A program made the position numbers and the translations under genes. Shown here in pieces: positions 1-11,693 of a stretch of 64,000 nucleotides of DNA. Below the pieces are notes generated by a model that was given only the letters and a program-made list of their open reading frames with translations, was not told the origin of the DNA and did not search any database. Source of the stretch: Isoetes taiwanensis (taxonomy: Eukaryota > Streptophyta > Lycopodiopsida > Isoetales > Isoetaceae); assembly GCA_021234155.1 (NCBI GenBank), contig JAJEKV010000017.1, positions 21,049,449 through 21,113,448 on the forward strand. The letters are read 5' to 3'. Each line of letters begins with the position of its first letter. Positions within the stretch are counted from its first letter, which is position 1.

Positions 1-892
1 TCATTACGTATTGCTGTAATTAAAAATAAATTCATTTTGCCACCGGATTCTAACCCATCTCCAAAGACAATACGTACCCCAATTTTCAAATTTTCGAGAA
101 GGTCTAGGTCAAAGGGTTGAAGGCTAAGGTCAAAGGAATGGAGTTTGTGGATCGCTGTACTTGGGTTGACCTTGCCTACTGACGCTATAATTTGGTCTAA
201 GACAGATTGACGAAAACCCCGACTTGCCGTGATTCTAGAAGGGTTTTGTTTTGGTTTTCTCGCCCCCAAAAGCTATTTGACATGGATGGCATAACTTAAC
301 TTGTAATGAACCGTTTTGTTTCCCGCAACAATTACCTTTGATGAAAGATCGCTTCATAGTTTCCAAGTGAAAAATTTTTAATGTGTCCGCGACCGCTTTG
401 TTGCCCCCCGTCAAAGACTCAGCTTTTTCGGGATGCACACTCTTTAGTTATGCATTTTATTGCATTTATGGTTTATAAATTCATAGTTAATGCATGGTAT
501 GGAATTAAATTATGGTTTTTGGTCACCGCTCTATGGTCATCACCAAAGATACAGAAAATTTCCAAAATTTTCTGATAAGGTCCGTGACTCCAAGCTGCTA
601 GTTAGAATCCGGCCCTGCAAAATTGTTAGCAAGCATGACTGCACCCTTCCCCAAGTCAAATAAGGTGATTCCTTTGAATGGCCACCTCAAGAGGGAGAGT
701 CCCGGCCCTGAGACTGGACCCAAAATGTTCTCAGGCAAATTGCCCCGCACCGCCTGGGGACCGTGATGCTAATGAACACCTCCCCGGCCTCGCCTCTATA
801 TATCCACCGCTGAATCCTCCGCTCGCTGATCCGCAAAATTTCGACCGCTCGCTACAATAAAGCCTAGGGACAAACTTCAATGAGCTTCACAT
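1..892. other. No recognisable gene
   Basis: Mixed-composition sequence. The open frames on either strand are short (at most about 67 residues), overlap one another on opposite strands and match no family I know. No repeat structure was seen. Confidence 0.5.
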
Positions 893-1013
893 TAAAAAAA
901 GATGCGAAAACAATAACGCCGCTATAACAAAATACGCCGCGGGACGCTGCGGCGACGCAGAGCTTGAAATAACGCCGCATGCGACGCGGACGCCGCATGC
1001 GCGACGCCTGTAA
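893..1013. repeat. GC-rich acgccgc-type repeat, short copy
   Basis: A run of CG-rich words built on 'acgccgcatgcgacgcg' and 'gacgcc' stands out from the AT-rich surroundings. The same vocabulary fills 7892-8395, so this looks like a small copy of the same satellite-like repeat. Confidence 0.5.
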
Positions 1014-1176
1014 TATTTTGAAACCGCTGGCGGCCGGCTTTTCCCTGAACTTCTTTTGCCCTACTTCTTCGAGTTCTTGGGCGACCACATACAGTGCCCC
1101 CGACTCCACCGCAAGCAAATTCATTATTCAAGGTTAGTATATCATGTTTTTTAGATTGAATAGGTTTTTGGATTGA

Positions 1177-1960
1177 ATGTGTACCCAACCTTCCTCTTTT
1201 TTGGTTTCCTTCCTTCCTCTTTCTCTTTCTTTCGTTCTTGATTTTTTCTTCCCATTCTTCCATGCCCTCGCTCATTCTTCTTCCTCTTCTTTCTTCTCAT
1301 GCTTCATTTCTTTTCCTCATTCTTCCTCATGCTTCATTTCTTCCTCCTTCTTCCATGCTTCTATTCTTTTCTCTATTCTTCTTCCCATATTTCTTCTTTT
1401 CCTCATTTTCATTCTTTTTCTTCCTCATTCTTTCTCATTTCTTTCTTTCTTCCCTCTCATGCTTCTCATTCTTTTATTCCTCACTCTTTCTCATTCTTCC
1501 TCATTCTTTTCTCAGCTTCGCTTTCTCATTTCTTTTCTCATGCTTTCATTTCTTTCTCATTTCTTTTCTCTCATGCTTCTCATTTGTTTCCTTTATTTCC
1601 ATTCTTTTCTCAAGCTTTCTCATTCCTCATTCTTTTCCCTCCCTTCCCCATTTCTTTTCTTCTCTTCCCTTCCTTATTCTTTTCATTTTTTCATTTCTTA
1701 TTCTTCATTCTTTTTAATTTCTATTTCTTCATTCTTCATTTGTTTTATTCTTCACATTTCTTCCTACTTTCCATTCGATCCTTTTCTTTCCCTTCCTTAT
1801 TTCTTCCTTCCATTCTATTCCCTTCCCTTCTCTTATTTCTTATTTTTCTTCTTCATTCTTTCTTTTGTTTCTTCTCTTATTTCTTCTCTATTCTATCCTT
1901 ATTTCTTCTTCTCGATGTTTTTCTTCTTGTTCTTATTCTTCTAATGCTTTGTTACTGCTA
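1177..1960. repeat. Polypyrimidine (C/T-only) low-complexity tract
   Basis: About 780 bases are almost pure C and T on the plus strand, made of variants of 'tcattcttcctcatgcttc'. All three forward frames stay open because pyrimidine codons include no stop, so the long Ser/Phe/Leu-rich reading frames are artefacts of composition. The tract is a candidate for triplex or other non-B DNA. Confidence 0.9.
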
Positions 1961-2082
1961 AAATTTCTATTTATTTGGACCCTATTGTGATCTCAGACAC
2001 GCTGCCCTTATTTTGGTAAGTAGTTGATCGCGACTCTTGCATTTTATTTTATAGTTTTAAGTAGGTTAAAAAAATTGATGGA

Positions 2083-2472
2083 GGGTTTTGTTCAAGGGCA
2101 TCGGCTCCACTTGCTCCAGAGTGGGGGAGGACCATGTACCCTAAGTTCAAGTCCACTTTCACTACAATCATAAATGTTTCTCTTTAGGTTAATGAGTGGC
2201 TTGTTCAAGGGCACTGGCCATTATACCTAGAGGGAGAGGACCACGCATCTCTGTTCAAGTCCACCTGGGCCCACTTGTTATTTTTAGGTTTAAAATAAAT
2301 TGTAGTGGCTTGTTCAAGGGTACCTGGCTTCTGGGCCCACCTTTATGGAGAGGACTAGGTGTCCGGGTCCAAGTCCACTTTTTCTTCTCATTCTTAGGTA
2401 GATGTGGCTACGAAGGACATGGCTCGGCCCACCGCGAAAGTGGGGAGGACCGTGTTCGGCCTTAGTTCACGC
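2083..2472 (+). repeat. ~110-bp degenerate tandem repeat, four units
   Basis: Four successive units begin near 2085, 2196, 2305 and 2404. The first three carry 'ttgttcaagggca/ta', then 'gagaggac' or 'gaggaccat', then 'ttcaagtccac' (or 'ccaagtccac'). The fourth is shorter and more diverged. The recurring 'gttcaagtcca' resembles an RNA polymerase III B box, so a tRNA-derived SINE origin is possible, but no A box is convincing. Confidence 0.65.
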
Positions 2473-3109
2473 TTATTGTCAGCTTAGCCAGGAGGTAGCT
2501 AGGGCTAGGTTATTAACAAATGCGAATCGGATGATTCCCTTCACACCAAGCAGGCTTAAAAAAAATAGGTTAGGCTAACTTAATGTAGTACTAATTCAAT
2601 TAAAAAGCTTGGTAAAAAATAACTTAACTAATTAACCAAATTATTTCTAATATGTCTAGTTGGTTAGTCAAAGTATAAAAATTATATGTACAATTAACTA
2701 AACTTTAAAGGACCTCTATAGTGCTAATTTCTAATTTAGTTAATTTTTAGTTAATTTTGCTAACTAATCCACAAGGTGCTAAGATAAGTTTAGGTAGTGT
2801 TTTTGGTTAAAAAAGTTAGTCTAAATTTGACCATTCACAATCCAATTAACTAGTAATATCAATGTAAATCAATCGCGGGTCCTAATTACCCAATCTTAAC
2901 CTATCAGTTCTTTTTGTTTCTTCTTCTTTTTTTCTTTGCTTTTTGGGGCGTGTGAGGGCCTGGATATGTATTAGTCAGCCATAGGGCGGTTATAAGTAAT
3001 GATTATATGGTCTCGTGATACATGTTTGATATTGTCGTGATTATGTTGCATTTACTTTGTGCATGCTTGGCTTTTGTATTCATTATTTTGTTTTGTTTGT
3101 AGGCATAAA
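2473..3109. other. AT-rich intergenic sequence
   Basis: This stretch is dominated by 'ttaattaa'-type words such as 'gttagttaatttt' and 'aactaattaacc'. No supported coding region or clear repeat period was seen. Confidence 0.5.
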
Positions 3110-4710
3110 TATGGCCTCTAAGTACGTAGATGTTTAGGCGAAATTAGGGCGATCCTCATCAATCACATATGCCATAGACTGACCTGAATCTGATATATAT
3201 GCAAACCCATGACCTAACGGACCTGCTTTGTAGCATCGCTTGAGAAAGAATGTCGGTCCGAATTATGGGAGTGTACGTGAGCATGAGAGTCTCGAGTTGG
3301 AAGATATGATGAGAAAGAACTTAAAGTCTTGGGTTTGCAATCCCGAGCCGCACCTGAGGATGCTAATGAGAGCAAGTGCCACTTATGAGCCCCTATGCCG
3401 AGTACATGGGATTTCGGCTACACTGGGTATGGGCGTGCAAAGGTCCGACGCAGCGATCACAAGTGATGGCCAGAGTGCCCCAATGATGAACATGTGAAGG
3501 AGTTGATAGTCTATCCATGGTGGGAGCTCTATCATTGGTGCAGGGCTAGATTATCATCATTACATGCTCATGATAAATGTGCCGGTGATTTATTTACGCA
3601 AAGATTCCCGTGGATGTGCCGCTTGGAGTTGTAAAGTGCATTGGTAGTAAACAAGACTCAGATATACCAAATCCGCATCTTGGGAACCCCGAGACTCTTT
3701 TAAAATCAAGATGATTATTATACCGGGCATTTATGTGGAGAGGCCAAGATAGAGCCGTGATCATGGTTGCTACCTGACAGCGGGCTATCCGCTTCAAGAG
3801 CCTAAGTCCAAAGATTGGCCACACCCCCTTGACTTGCCCCAGGTCTTTGTGGAGATGAGCCATTGTGGACCAATGGTAGTCCCGCCATTCCATGAATGGA
3901 GGAACCTTTGCCAGTAATTATTTTTCTTGACCATCTTCCTGAGCCAATTCTCTTCTTATAGAGATAACAAATGCAATGCATAGTGCTCCAAGAAGGGTCA
4001 GATATGAAGATAAGTGCTGAGTGGAGTGCTCGTAAAATGAGACTCGTGGTATAAGCACAGTCCTTAAATAGCTCTCGCCTGCATGAGTCTATGCCATCCA
4101 CGCCCAGTTGATTACACAAAAGCTCACCTGCAAAGGTCAAACCCATTTTGATACCTCGCCATAAAATGTGTGGGTGGCTATCGGGTGATCGGGACACGGC
4201 CCTCCGCTTTTTTTTTGCAAGGAGCGTAATGCCCAAATTGAAGAGCCAAGTATACACTACAAGATGGAATCCGCTATATCCTTTGGTGTGGGAGAAGAGA
4301 GTTTTACATCATCATCGATGACCAAGCATCATGGGGCATGAGATATTCCCACATATATTCCCCGGGCTACATTTACTTAGATGCTCCTTGATTTTGTCCG
4401 TGCACGCGCTTATGGGGTTGTGTGTCGTAGATAAACCCAACCGACCGATATCTAGCACACGGACATCATCCAACAAGGCATGAAGGTCCAAAATGATGAT
4501 GGATAGAGAGCCGTGCACATGGATCGCCCATCTATTGCCCTCAAGGCTGCCGATGTGTTCAAAACAGCTAGGCTTTCTTCTCCGATATAGTTGTGAGAGA
4601 GAGACGACATATGAAGTGTGTGATCCACTTGAGATGGCTAAGCTAATGTTAAAATGCTTGCAAGAAGTGATTAATATAATTTTTGTCTCTCCTATTTGAG
4701 GCTGTTGCAA
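3110..4710. other. Unrecognised, coding-like relic
   Basis: Base composition rises to coding-like levels. The longest frames are 3240-3497 (+, 85 codons), 3802-4257 (-, 151 codons) and 4312-4710 (-, 132 codons). None contains a motif I can name, and plus and minus frames overlap, so at most one strand was ever coding. An old transposon-derived gene with stops is the simplest reading. I could not assign strand or family. Confidence 0.25.
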
Positions 4711-4839
4711 CCAATAAATGTTTTTTAGTCAAAAATTACTACAATGAAAAGTAATTTATTAATCAAAAATTATTATTAATGGTAAATAAATTATTAATCA
4801 TAACTTGTAGATAAAGTGTCAAGCATAGACGCCAAACTC

Positions 4840-5110
4840 CTAGGTTTTATAGGTTAAGACCATCAAACCCTCAGATTGTAAATGCCATGTGGCACAATCT
4901 AGGGTTTGATGATGGGCACACTTAAGCTAGGGTTTGATGACATGGCACTTACTATGATGTGGCAATAGGAAGTCGCGACGCGACACAACCTAGGGGTTTG
5001 ATGATGCCACAATGCCAACGTAGGGAGTTTCATGATGTGGCACTAAAAATGCCACGCGGGATAATTTAGGTTCTGCATGATACATGATACATGGCCCGAG
5101 CACATGGCAA
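4840..5110 (+). repeat. Short dispersed repeat 'ctagggtttgatgatgtggcac'
   Basis: At least five imperfect copies of 'tagggtttgatga' followed by 'tggcac' or 'gccac' lie head to tail at about 20-70-bp spacing, mixed with copies of 'atgccacgtggca'-like sequence. They contain CCCTAA-like words on one strand but not as a telomeric array. Confidence 0.5.
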
Positions 5111-5559
5111 GTACCCAGAGTCTCGGAGCATGCACCCCATACCTATATACTAGATACTTTTCTAATATAAATAAGAAGATAAGAATATAAATTTTAGGTA
5201 TTTATTCAAAGACACTTGTTCAAAGCTTTTCTCTCGCTAATTCTCGCTTTATGTTCAAATTAATATATATAGTCATGGCGGAGGCTCACTCCTGTGTTTT
5301 CCTCATTGTGGCCCCTCTCTTTCCGCTGATGCAATATTCATGGTATTTATGCGCCTCCCCCCTCCCCCTACTAAGACCTGGGCCAAGACCGGCAGTAGGT
5401 GCCCCACGGGGCTCATTAGTGGCACATTTCAACCATAAAAAATACTATTTTTCATCTCTATGGTTTGTAAGTATCATTCATTATTGCAACCAATATCATT
5501 CATGGTTATCAAATGTTTCTCTCACAATTTCTTTTGATCTAGGTGTGTTTTTCTCACAT

Positions 5560-6780
5560 GAATAGAGGTAATCGCAATCAGACGGAGAATGAGAGAAAGA
5601 CGAAGGTAAGTATTTATATAGTTTTATTATAATGCCTTTTACCCTAATTAGGTATGTGAGTTTATGCATGGAGTTTTAATTTGTTGTGTAGAGGAAAGGA
5701 CGCAGTTTAGAGAAAATAGGAGGAGGACCTACTCAGGTAGTAATCGCGGCCGATGTTCCTCTAAGACGCCAACCTCCACCTATCACTACACCAAATAGGT
5801 TTGGGTATTAAGATAGTTTTTATAAAAAATAATAAATAAATGAATTGTTTTTGCATGATATTTAGGCTTCAGCCTTCCTCCTCCGCCCCTCAGCTTTCCT
5901 CGCAAAACACATGTCTCCTCACGAGAGTAATTCAAATTGCGATATTTTGCCTTCTTTGACACTAACGCCGCTAGTGCAGCCCCGCCCGGCTCCCCATCCA
6001 TATAGTGTTGATTATCGACCTCCACGCTCTTATGAATATTGAGAATGCTAGACGAGTATGGACTCCTCGCTCTAGGCAAGAGACGGAAATGTATTTTTCT
6101 AATGCAAGGAACTTGGAGGAAGATTTCAACAAAAATATATATCCACTACGCATCAAACATTTCTTTGGTTGCAAAGATGTTAAAGATGCTCATTCCCTTC
6201 ATTACTTCCTGTGTCAAGAAGTAGTGGAGCAACAGACTCATTAACGCTCAAGATCGCGACATCATCACAGGTTCGATCCAAGAACATGGTCGCCACCGAC
6301 TTGAGAGGGAAGGATCCCGACGAAACCACGTTGTCACCGGGCTGAAGAGCCGCCCATTTCGCTTTGTTTTAGACACGTAAGTCTCATGCGTGAATTGGCC
6401 CCTTTAATATACCCATCATCATATTAATAATAATTTTTGATGTTATAGGTGAACATATTATTTAAGATATCAACCTTAAATATTAGTACTTTGTCATCTA
6501 AATTTGTTGTTTTGTTCATTCCTCTTCACTTAGAAATACATTGTAAAAGTGCCTTCCAAAAGGTTCTTAATCTGACTCGATATGTATATTGACTCAAGAG
6601 ACATAAACACGCTTTTTATATACCCACCATTTATGCTTCAGTGGACGCTTCTTCCTAAGAAGGATGATGAGGGAAGTGTCTTTATACTACACCTAGGACT
6701 CGTCACAAATAATATCTCTCGCTTATGGCCTCATGCAGATGGGAGTGGCCTCGGTGCTTATGACCAACGCTAAATAGAGA
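5560..6780 (+). pseudogene. Possible broken multi-exon gene, unrecognised
   Basis: An ATG at 5560 opens 16 codons rich in Arg, Asn and Lys (MNRGNRNQTENERKTK) that end at a good donor (AAG/gtaagt, near 5608). A likely acceptor 'tgtgtag' near 5692 leads to a proline-rich exon that ends near 5807. Another acceptor near 5867 leads to a segment that needs a frame change before the frame 6033-6244 (ending EVVEQQTH, stop). Similar text continues to a donor-like 'acacgtaag' near 6380. This gives exon-like blocks but no uninterrupted message. I recognise no domain. It could be a transposon-derived gene or a chance series of frames. Confidence 0.25.
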
Positions 6781-7721
6781 GCGCCAAAAAATAAATGAAA
6801 CAGAAGTTTCCTTGAGATAGAAAAGCAAAGGCGCTTGACCTGAAGAAGCCTACTACGATGGCAGCTTATACTAAAAGGAGGTACATGACCTAGTCATAGT
6901 CTTGTTTTTATTATTTTGATATTGCGCTGATTCATTTCCATGTATGTCAAAGGCACAATGTGGTCAAGGAACCGCTGCACTTGGCGGTGCTAGCTGAGGC
7001 ATGCATTGGTCAAAAGTCCTCAAAACCACTTAATTCCACAAGGAAGATATCAAGGTACTTTATTTTTTTGTCATTCGCTCACTTTAAATTTGTGATAATG
7101 TTGTGTGCCTTGCAATCGACAGACTAACGCGCGTAAAAGGATCCGTAAAAAAAAACATAGAGCCTCTGGACCGGCCAAAGCAAATCTAAAAGCACGCTGA
7201 AAAGCCGCCTCATTTGGGCTCCGGCCGGAAAGGGTTTCATTATAGACTGCAAGAGCTATATTAGTCTTCACATTAATTTTAATAAGAACTTTAAATGTCA
7301 CTAGCTAATACTCAAGTATATTGTCATAGGAATATCTATACGGGTTTGCCCTAGCAAGCAAAGCAGTACAGTTTAGCCACTTTAACGTGGAGTCAAGTGA
7401 CCAGACAACAGCTATAATGACGCAGGGAATCCTCCCACCAAGGAATGCGGGGTGCGCTAGAAATTATTATAATTCTAAGGAACTACATTAACGCCATATT
7501 CTTTTTGGTTTTATAGAAGCAAGTATGATATGAATGAAGGTCTAGAGCATGACATGGGCTCTGGGGCGCGTAGGATCTCGCGAACGCCGCCGAGAGCCAT
7601 CCAATCGCAACCGCGGCACAAGGCTCGAGGCGCTCTCTAACTACTGCACTGGATGACTACTCCACCGGACCAGAGAGAGTAGCTCTAGGCTAAAAGGGTG
7701 GATACTCCTCTTAACGAAGTC

Positions 7722-7890
7722 TTTTGTGATTATTTAAAAATATAAATACACCACTTTTGTGATTATTTAAAAATATAAATATAAAAAATAATTTTGTGAC
7801 TATTTAAAAATAAGAATATAAAACACTTTTGTGATTATTTAAAATATTTTTATATTTATATTTTTTATATAAATATTTTTATTTTTTTTC
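7722..7890. repeat. AT-rich tandem repeat (31-39 bp)
   Basis: Four copies of 'ttttgtgattatttaaaa' followed by 'ataaata' start near 7722, 7753, 7792 and 7827. The array then runs into a T/A homopolymer-rich tail and abuts the GC-rich array that begins near 7892, giving an abrupt compositional switch. Confidence 0.8.
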
Positions 7891-7891
7891 C

Positions 7892-8395
7892 TACACGCCG
7901 CGATGCGACGTATCCACGCGGCTTTTTTTTGCCACGGGCTTTTCTATACGCTGATTTCACTTTCCACGTATATGCCCCACGGTCACGCCGCGATGACGCC
8001 TACACGCGGCTTTACGCGACGCAGTATATTGCACGCATATTCCACGCGTATATGCCACGCGGTATACCACGGTCGCTCTGACGGCTTCACGCCGCATGGT
8101 CGATACACGCGGGCTTTTTACTGCGACGCTGCGGATTTTGGTGATGTTCCAAATGCGGTATATTCCATCGTAAGGTTCCACGGTATATTTCACGCCGTGT
8201 TTCACGCGCTGGCGCGCACGCCCGCTACACGCCCGTGTCACGCCTCGCCACGCCGCTGGGCGCTGACGCCGCTAACGCCGTGATGCGACGACGCCGCATG
8301 CGACGCGGTTCTGCAATCTACGCCTCGCTGACAGTTCGGGCGACGCCGTGACGCCGCTAGATCGCCGCGCAGACGCCGCTATTGGCGCCGCAGTA
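7892..8395. repeat. GC-rich acgccgc/cacgcgg repeat array
   Basis: About 500 bases are made of variants of 'cacgcggta', 'acgccgcgatgcgacg' and 'tatgccacgcgg'. Unit length is irregular (about 8-20 bp). It shares vocabulary with 893-1013. The open frames on both strands (7903-8283 + and 7957-8241 -) come from the low stop-codon density of CG-rich DNA and are not credible genes. Confidence 0.65.
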
Positions 8396-8399
8396 AATG

Positions 8400-11300
8400 C
8401 CTTTTCTTGTTGTGTTTGGCCGGGATTAAGAAACAAGCTCATATACATTGGCCAATCTTTTGAAGTAAGAGAGCATCATAATAGTGAAATGCTTAACAAG
8501 AGGTACGGTTATCAATGAAAGACTTTGTTTATTAGGACTATAGAAAGGTGAAATGATTCTAAGATTGCCAACATGGTTTCATTGAAAAGATAAATTTGTG
8601 AACACTACAATCATTAGGCCATCCGGCCGAAATTGCACAATTGGATGTGGATTTAGGTCGTGGTTTGTGGTATGTGCTTTTAGTGATCGGGCTTGACATG
8701 CATATAAAACTAAAATGTACTACCTGGGGCCCACATCTTCCCTCAAGCCAGACCGGCCAAGAAACCTACCATGCATTTCTTGTCACATTGAACTCCCCTC
8801 AAGATCTATATCAAGAGTTAGGTTATTCCTGATTTTAGGCCACCAAACAAGAATAAATGATCATGAGTCAAGTTAAATAAATTGAATGAATCATCAATAT
8901 GATGAAGAAATTGGTACATCTCATAAGAAATTACAAGCAAAAGAAGACTCCTCGGCTGATTTTGAAATCAGAATTTCTTACTTAAATCGACATAATCGGA
9001 GATGACTACATCCGCCGGAAATGTCCCAGTTACTCTTTTGAACTGCCTCACCGGGCCATCTCGTCAGAGTAGTTATGTGGAATGAATTGCTTGAATACAA
9101 AGACGCGATGTCAGAAAAATCGTGAGCATGGATATATTCTTTGTACACCAATTTCATGAGACATCCTTAGTCTTAACAACTGTTTTTCTACCTTTCCCAA
9201 CATCTTTTGCATATGTTTCTTTCACCTAAAACATACAAGTCTGAACAAGATGAAAGCATAAGACATTCATTTTGCAAGATGTAAGATCCAAACAGTCATT
9301 CAAGTAACTAAAATAAATACCTTTTCAAATTCTTCCAATCCATCTTGACATCGCTTTGCTCCTCTCCTTGGACATTTCTTAAAAACATTTCAGTCCACAA
9401 GCACTACATCTCGAAGTTGCAAACAAATCCCTTTATACCCATATGTTGTTGTATCTTCTTTGGGCATACCATGGACCTCCACATTTCACCAATCAATTCA
9501 TGAACGATGCTTAGAGGTTTGCCAAGTTGGTCCATGTCCACAAACATCAAGCACTTACATCTACAATTAGGAACCATGCAACTTAGAGTCTCTTACAAAT
9601 TCTACTCATGTGATAAATACAGCCAGCATAAGCCCTTCCTTGAGCCTCCCTTACAAACTTAGGCTTTAGAGCTTCAAACAAGCGCAAATTTCAATCTTCA
9701 TACTTGATATTGCCTTTGAATCTTTGTAGAACATTACCTCAGAACTTAGAAATCGCTTAAATAATTTTTAAAGACCTACAAAAGACTTAAGCTTCAATAC
9801 ATCATTCAAAGACAAAATTTAAGTCCACAAAACCTTGCAAGGAAAAAGAACATACCGGGTGACTCTTCCCAAAAAGTGTACTGTGATGTAACAAATGAGG
9901 TTTCAAAGAATATCTCCATTATTCGCCTCCTCAATTTGAGAGAACTTGTCTTTTTGCTTGGAGAAACTCTTGTTTCCGAGACCCATAAGTCATAAACCTT
10001 TTCGCCGCTCTTCATCACATAGCTTGTCCATTCTCGCTTTTCTTAAACATGGACTATGGCCCTCCAAATTCAGCCCGTTTCCTCTTGTCTATAGCCACAT
10101 AAAATGTACCTCTTCAAGTTTAGGAGCTCTTTTGCTAACGTTGTACCGGATTGCAATAGCCATTAATAGCCATCATCATAGTTGACGCCTTGCTTGATTT
10201 GACGCCTTGAGTTCTCGTAGATCTTTCTTACTCTCAAGGGAATTCTTAACATTATCAAAAACATGCCTATACACATTGAAATTTAAATCCAATCATGTCA
10301 AATCTGTGAAGCCTCACGCCTCGAAACTACCTCTTCTATCATCCGGATGTAAGTTAGAACATACCTTGTTGATGTAATCCATAATCAGCTTACATAAGCT
10401 TTGTTTATACCTACGCCCACCCTTTCCTTATCTTCTCACATTGTACCAAAGGCTCCTTTCCAAATTCTCCTTTCCTCCCCTGATCCTTCTTCCTCGCCGA
10501 CATAATTCTTTCCGCATGGTTTGGAGATAAACACCACATGCTTTCTTGCAATCATTAATACATACTCGAGAAATTTGTTCATGCTTGCTACTTCCAATTG
10601 AGATGAGATTGTCTCAACAATTAATACTTCTTTATGTGTACGTAACTTTTAGTTTGCAATGGAATTGGTATCTCTCACCCATATCAATGCTTGATATATA
10701 AGACTGCAAATTAAAACCAAGAGCGCTAAGCCTATCTCCTCTCGATCTCAGCATCTCCAAATCTCGCTTCAAATTCAGCTGCATATGCCGCAACAAGATC
10801 CATTGAAGCTCAAAGAATTTTTGAGGCATAACCTAAATTCATACATGAGAACCGCCATATAAAAACAAGAAATGCATTCCTCTTTTTGAAAATTGAATTC
10901 CAAAGACTGCGATGTGCTACTAGAAAGCTGGAGATCATCCCTCCCTAGCCGCATTGATGACATGGCTAAACAAACTTCCATTTCTGAGCCTGAACCTGAT
11001 TTTGCCCAAGGCCAAAAGAACCCGGCCATGGGCATGTTCTTGCAGTGGCAAAATGCACTTACTAAAAAAGTAAAAGACCCCCATCAAGACCTTTACATTA
11101 AAAATGCCCCCAGTTAATAAGTATGCTAATATCACTCCAATGGGTTTTGGGTTTGGCTGGGGCCGGGACCTACCATAACCAATGGTTTCTATCACCAGAC
11201 CTAATGGATGTCTTTTTTCTACTCTTCGCTCCTTTTCAATTCTCGCAAAAGTTAGATGAGGGGAATCCCATGGTAATTGAATAGCGTACTCATCTATCAT
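8400..11300. other. No supportable gene; possible old minus-strand coding relic
   Basis: Reading the minus strand gives short stretches of plausible protein (for example 9560-9700 and 9330-9450) separated by stops every 20-30 codons. The open frames at 9806-10018, 10632-10829, 10775-11035 and 10935-11300 do not join and show no family motif. A degraded retroelement or transposon is possible, but I cannot name one. Confidence 0.3.
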
Positions 11301-11305
11301 ATAGA

Positions 11306-11368
11306 CTAAAGTTTTTGTTTTTATTTTTATTTCTTTTATTTTTATTTTTATTTTATTTTATTTTTTCT
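11306..11368. repeat. (TTTTA)n microsatellite
   Basis: An uninterrupted run of 'tttta' and 'ttttat' variants ends just before 'ttttttctcg'. Confidence 0.85.
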
Positions 11369-11675
11369 CGAAGGAGATGATGCATACTTTGAGGAGAGTG
11401 AGTCGAGGAAGCATACTTTGCTATTAGGAGTGAGCTTTTTTCTGAGAGAATCTTATGGTTATTGCAATGTTATACCATCCATCATCCTTCGTGAAATGAG
11501 AGGAACTCCTCATGGTAACCGTGAGAACAGCCCATGTATGATATATGCAAGTATAGTGGCTCCTATGTTTTTGGGGCGCTTCTTCCTCGTACCTATAACA
11601 GTGTAGAGGATGTACCTTATTTGAAGTCAAATTTTATACTTATATGCACTACAGCTTTTATATGACTCACATGTG

Positions 11676-11693
11676 AGGAGTGATAGAGGAAAG
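11676..11693 (+). other. Purine-rich stretch before LTR copy A
   Basis: The bases 'gaggagtgatagaggaaag' directly precede the TGTGA start of the LTR. This resembles a decayed polypurine tract, which would make the LTR a 3' LTR, but the run is interrupted by T. It could also be chance next to a solo LTR. Confidence 0.3.

Noticed and set aside
1177-1961. Three overlapping plus-strand ORFs of 159-255 codons
   Set aside because: They are consequences of a C/T-only strand, which cannot contain a stop codon. The Ser/Phe/Leu-only proteins are not real.
3110-4710. Plant mobile domain (PMD)-type transposon gene
   Set aside because: I looked for the conserved HRS and W-R-P/ V-P-L-I-x-F phrases of that family and could not find them in any frame.
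7903-8283. 126-codon ORF rich in His, Ala and Arg
   Set aside because: Lies entirely in the CG-rich repeat array, with an equal ORF on the opposite strand.
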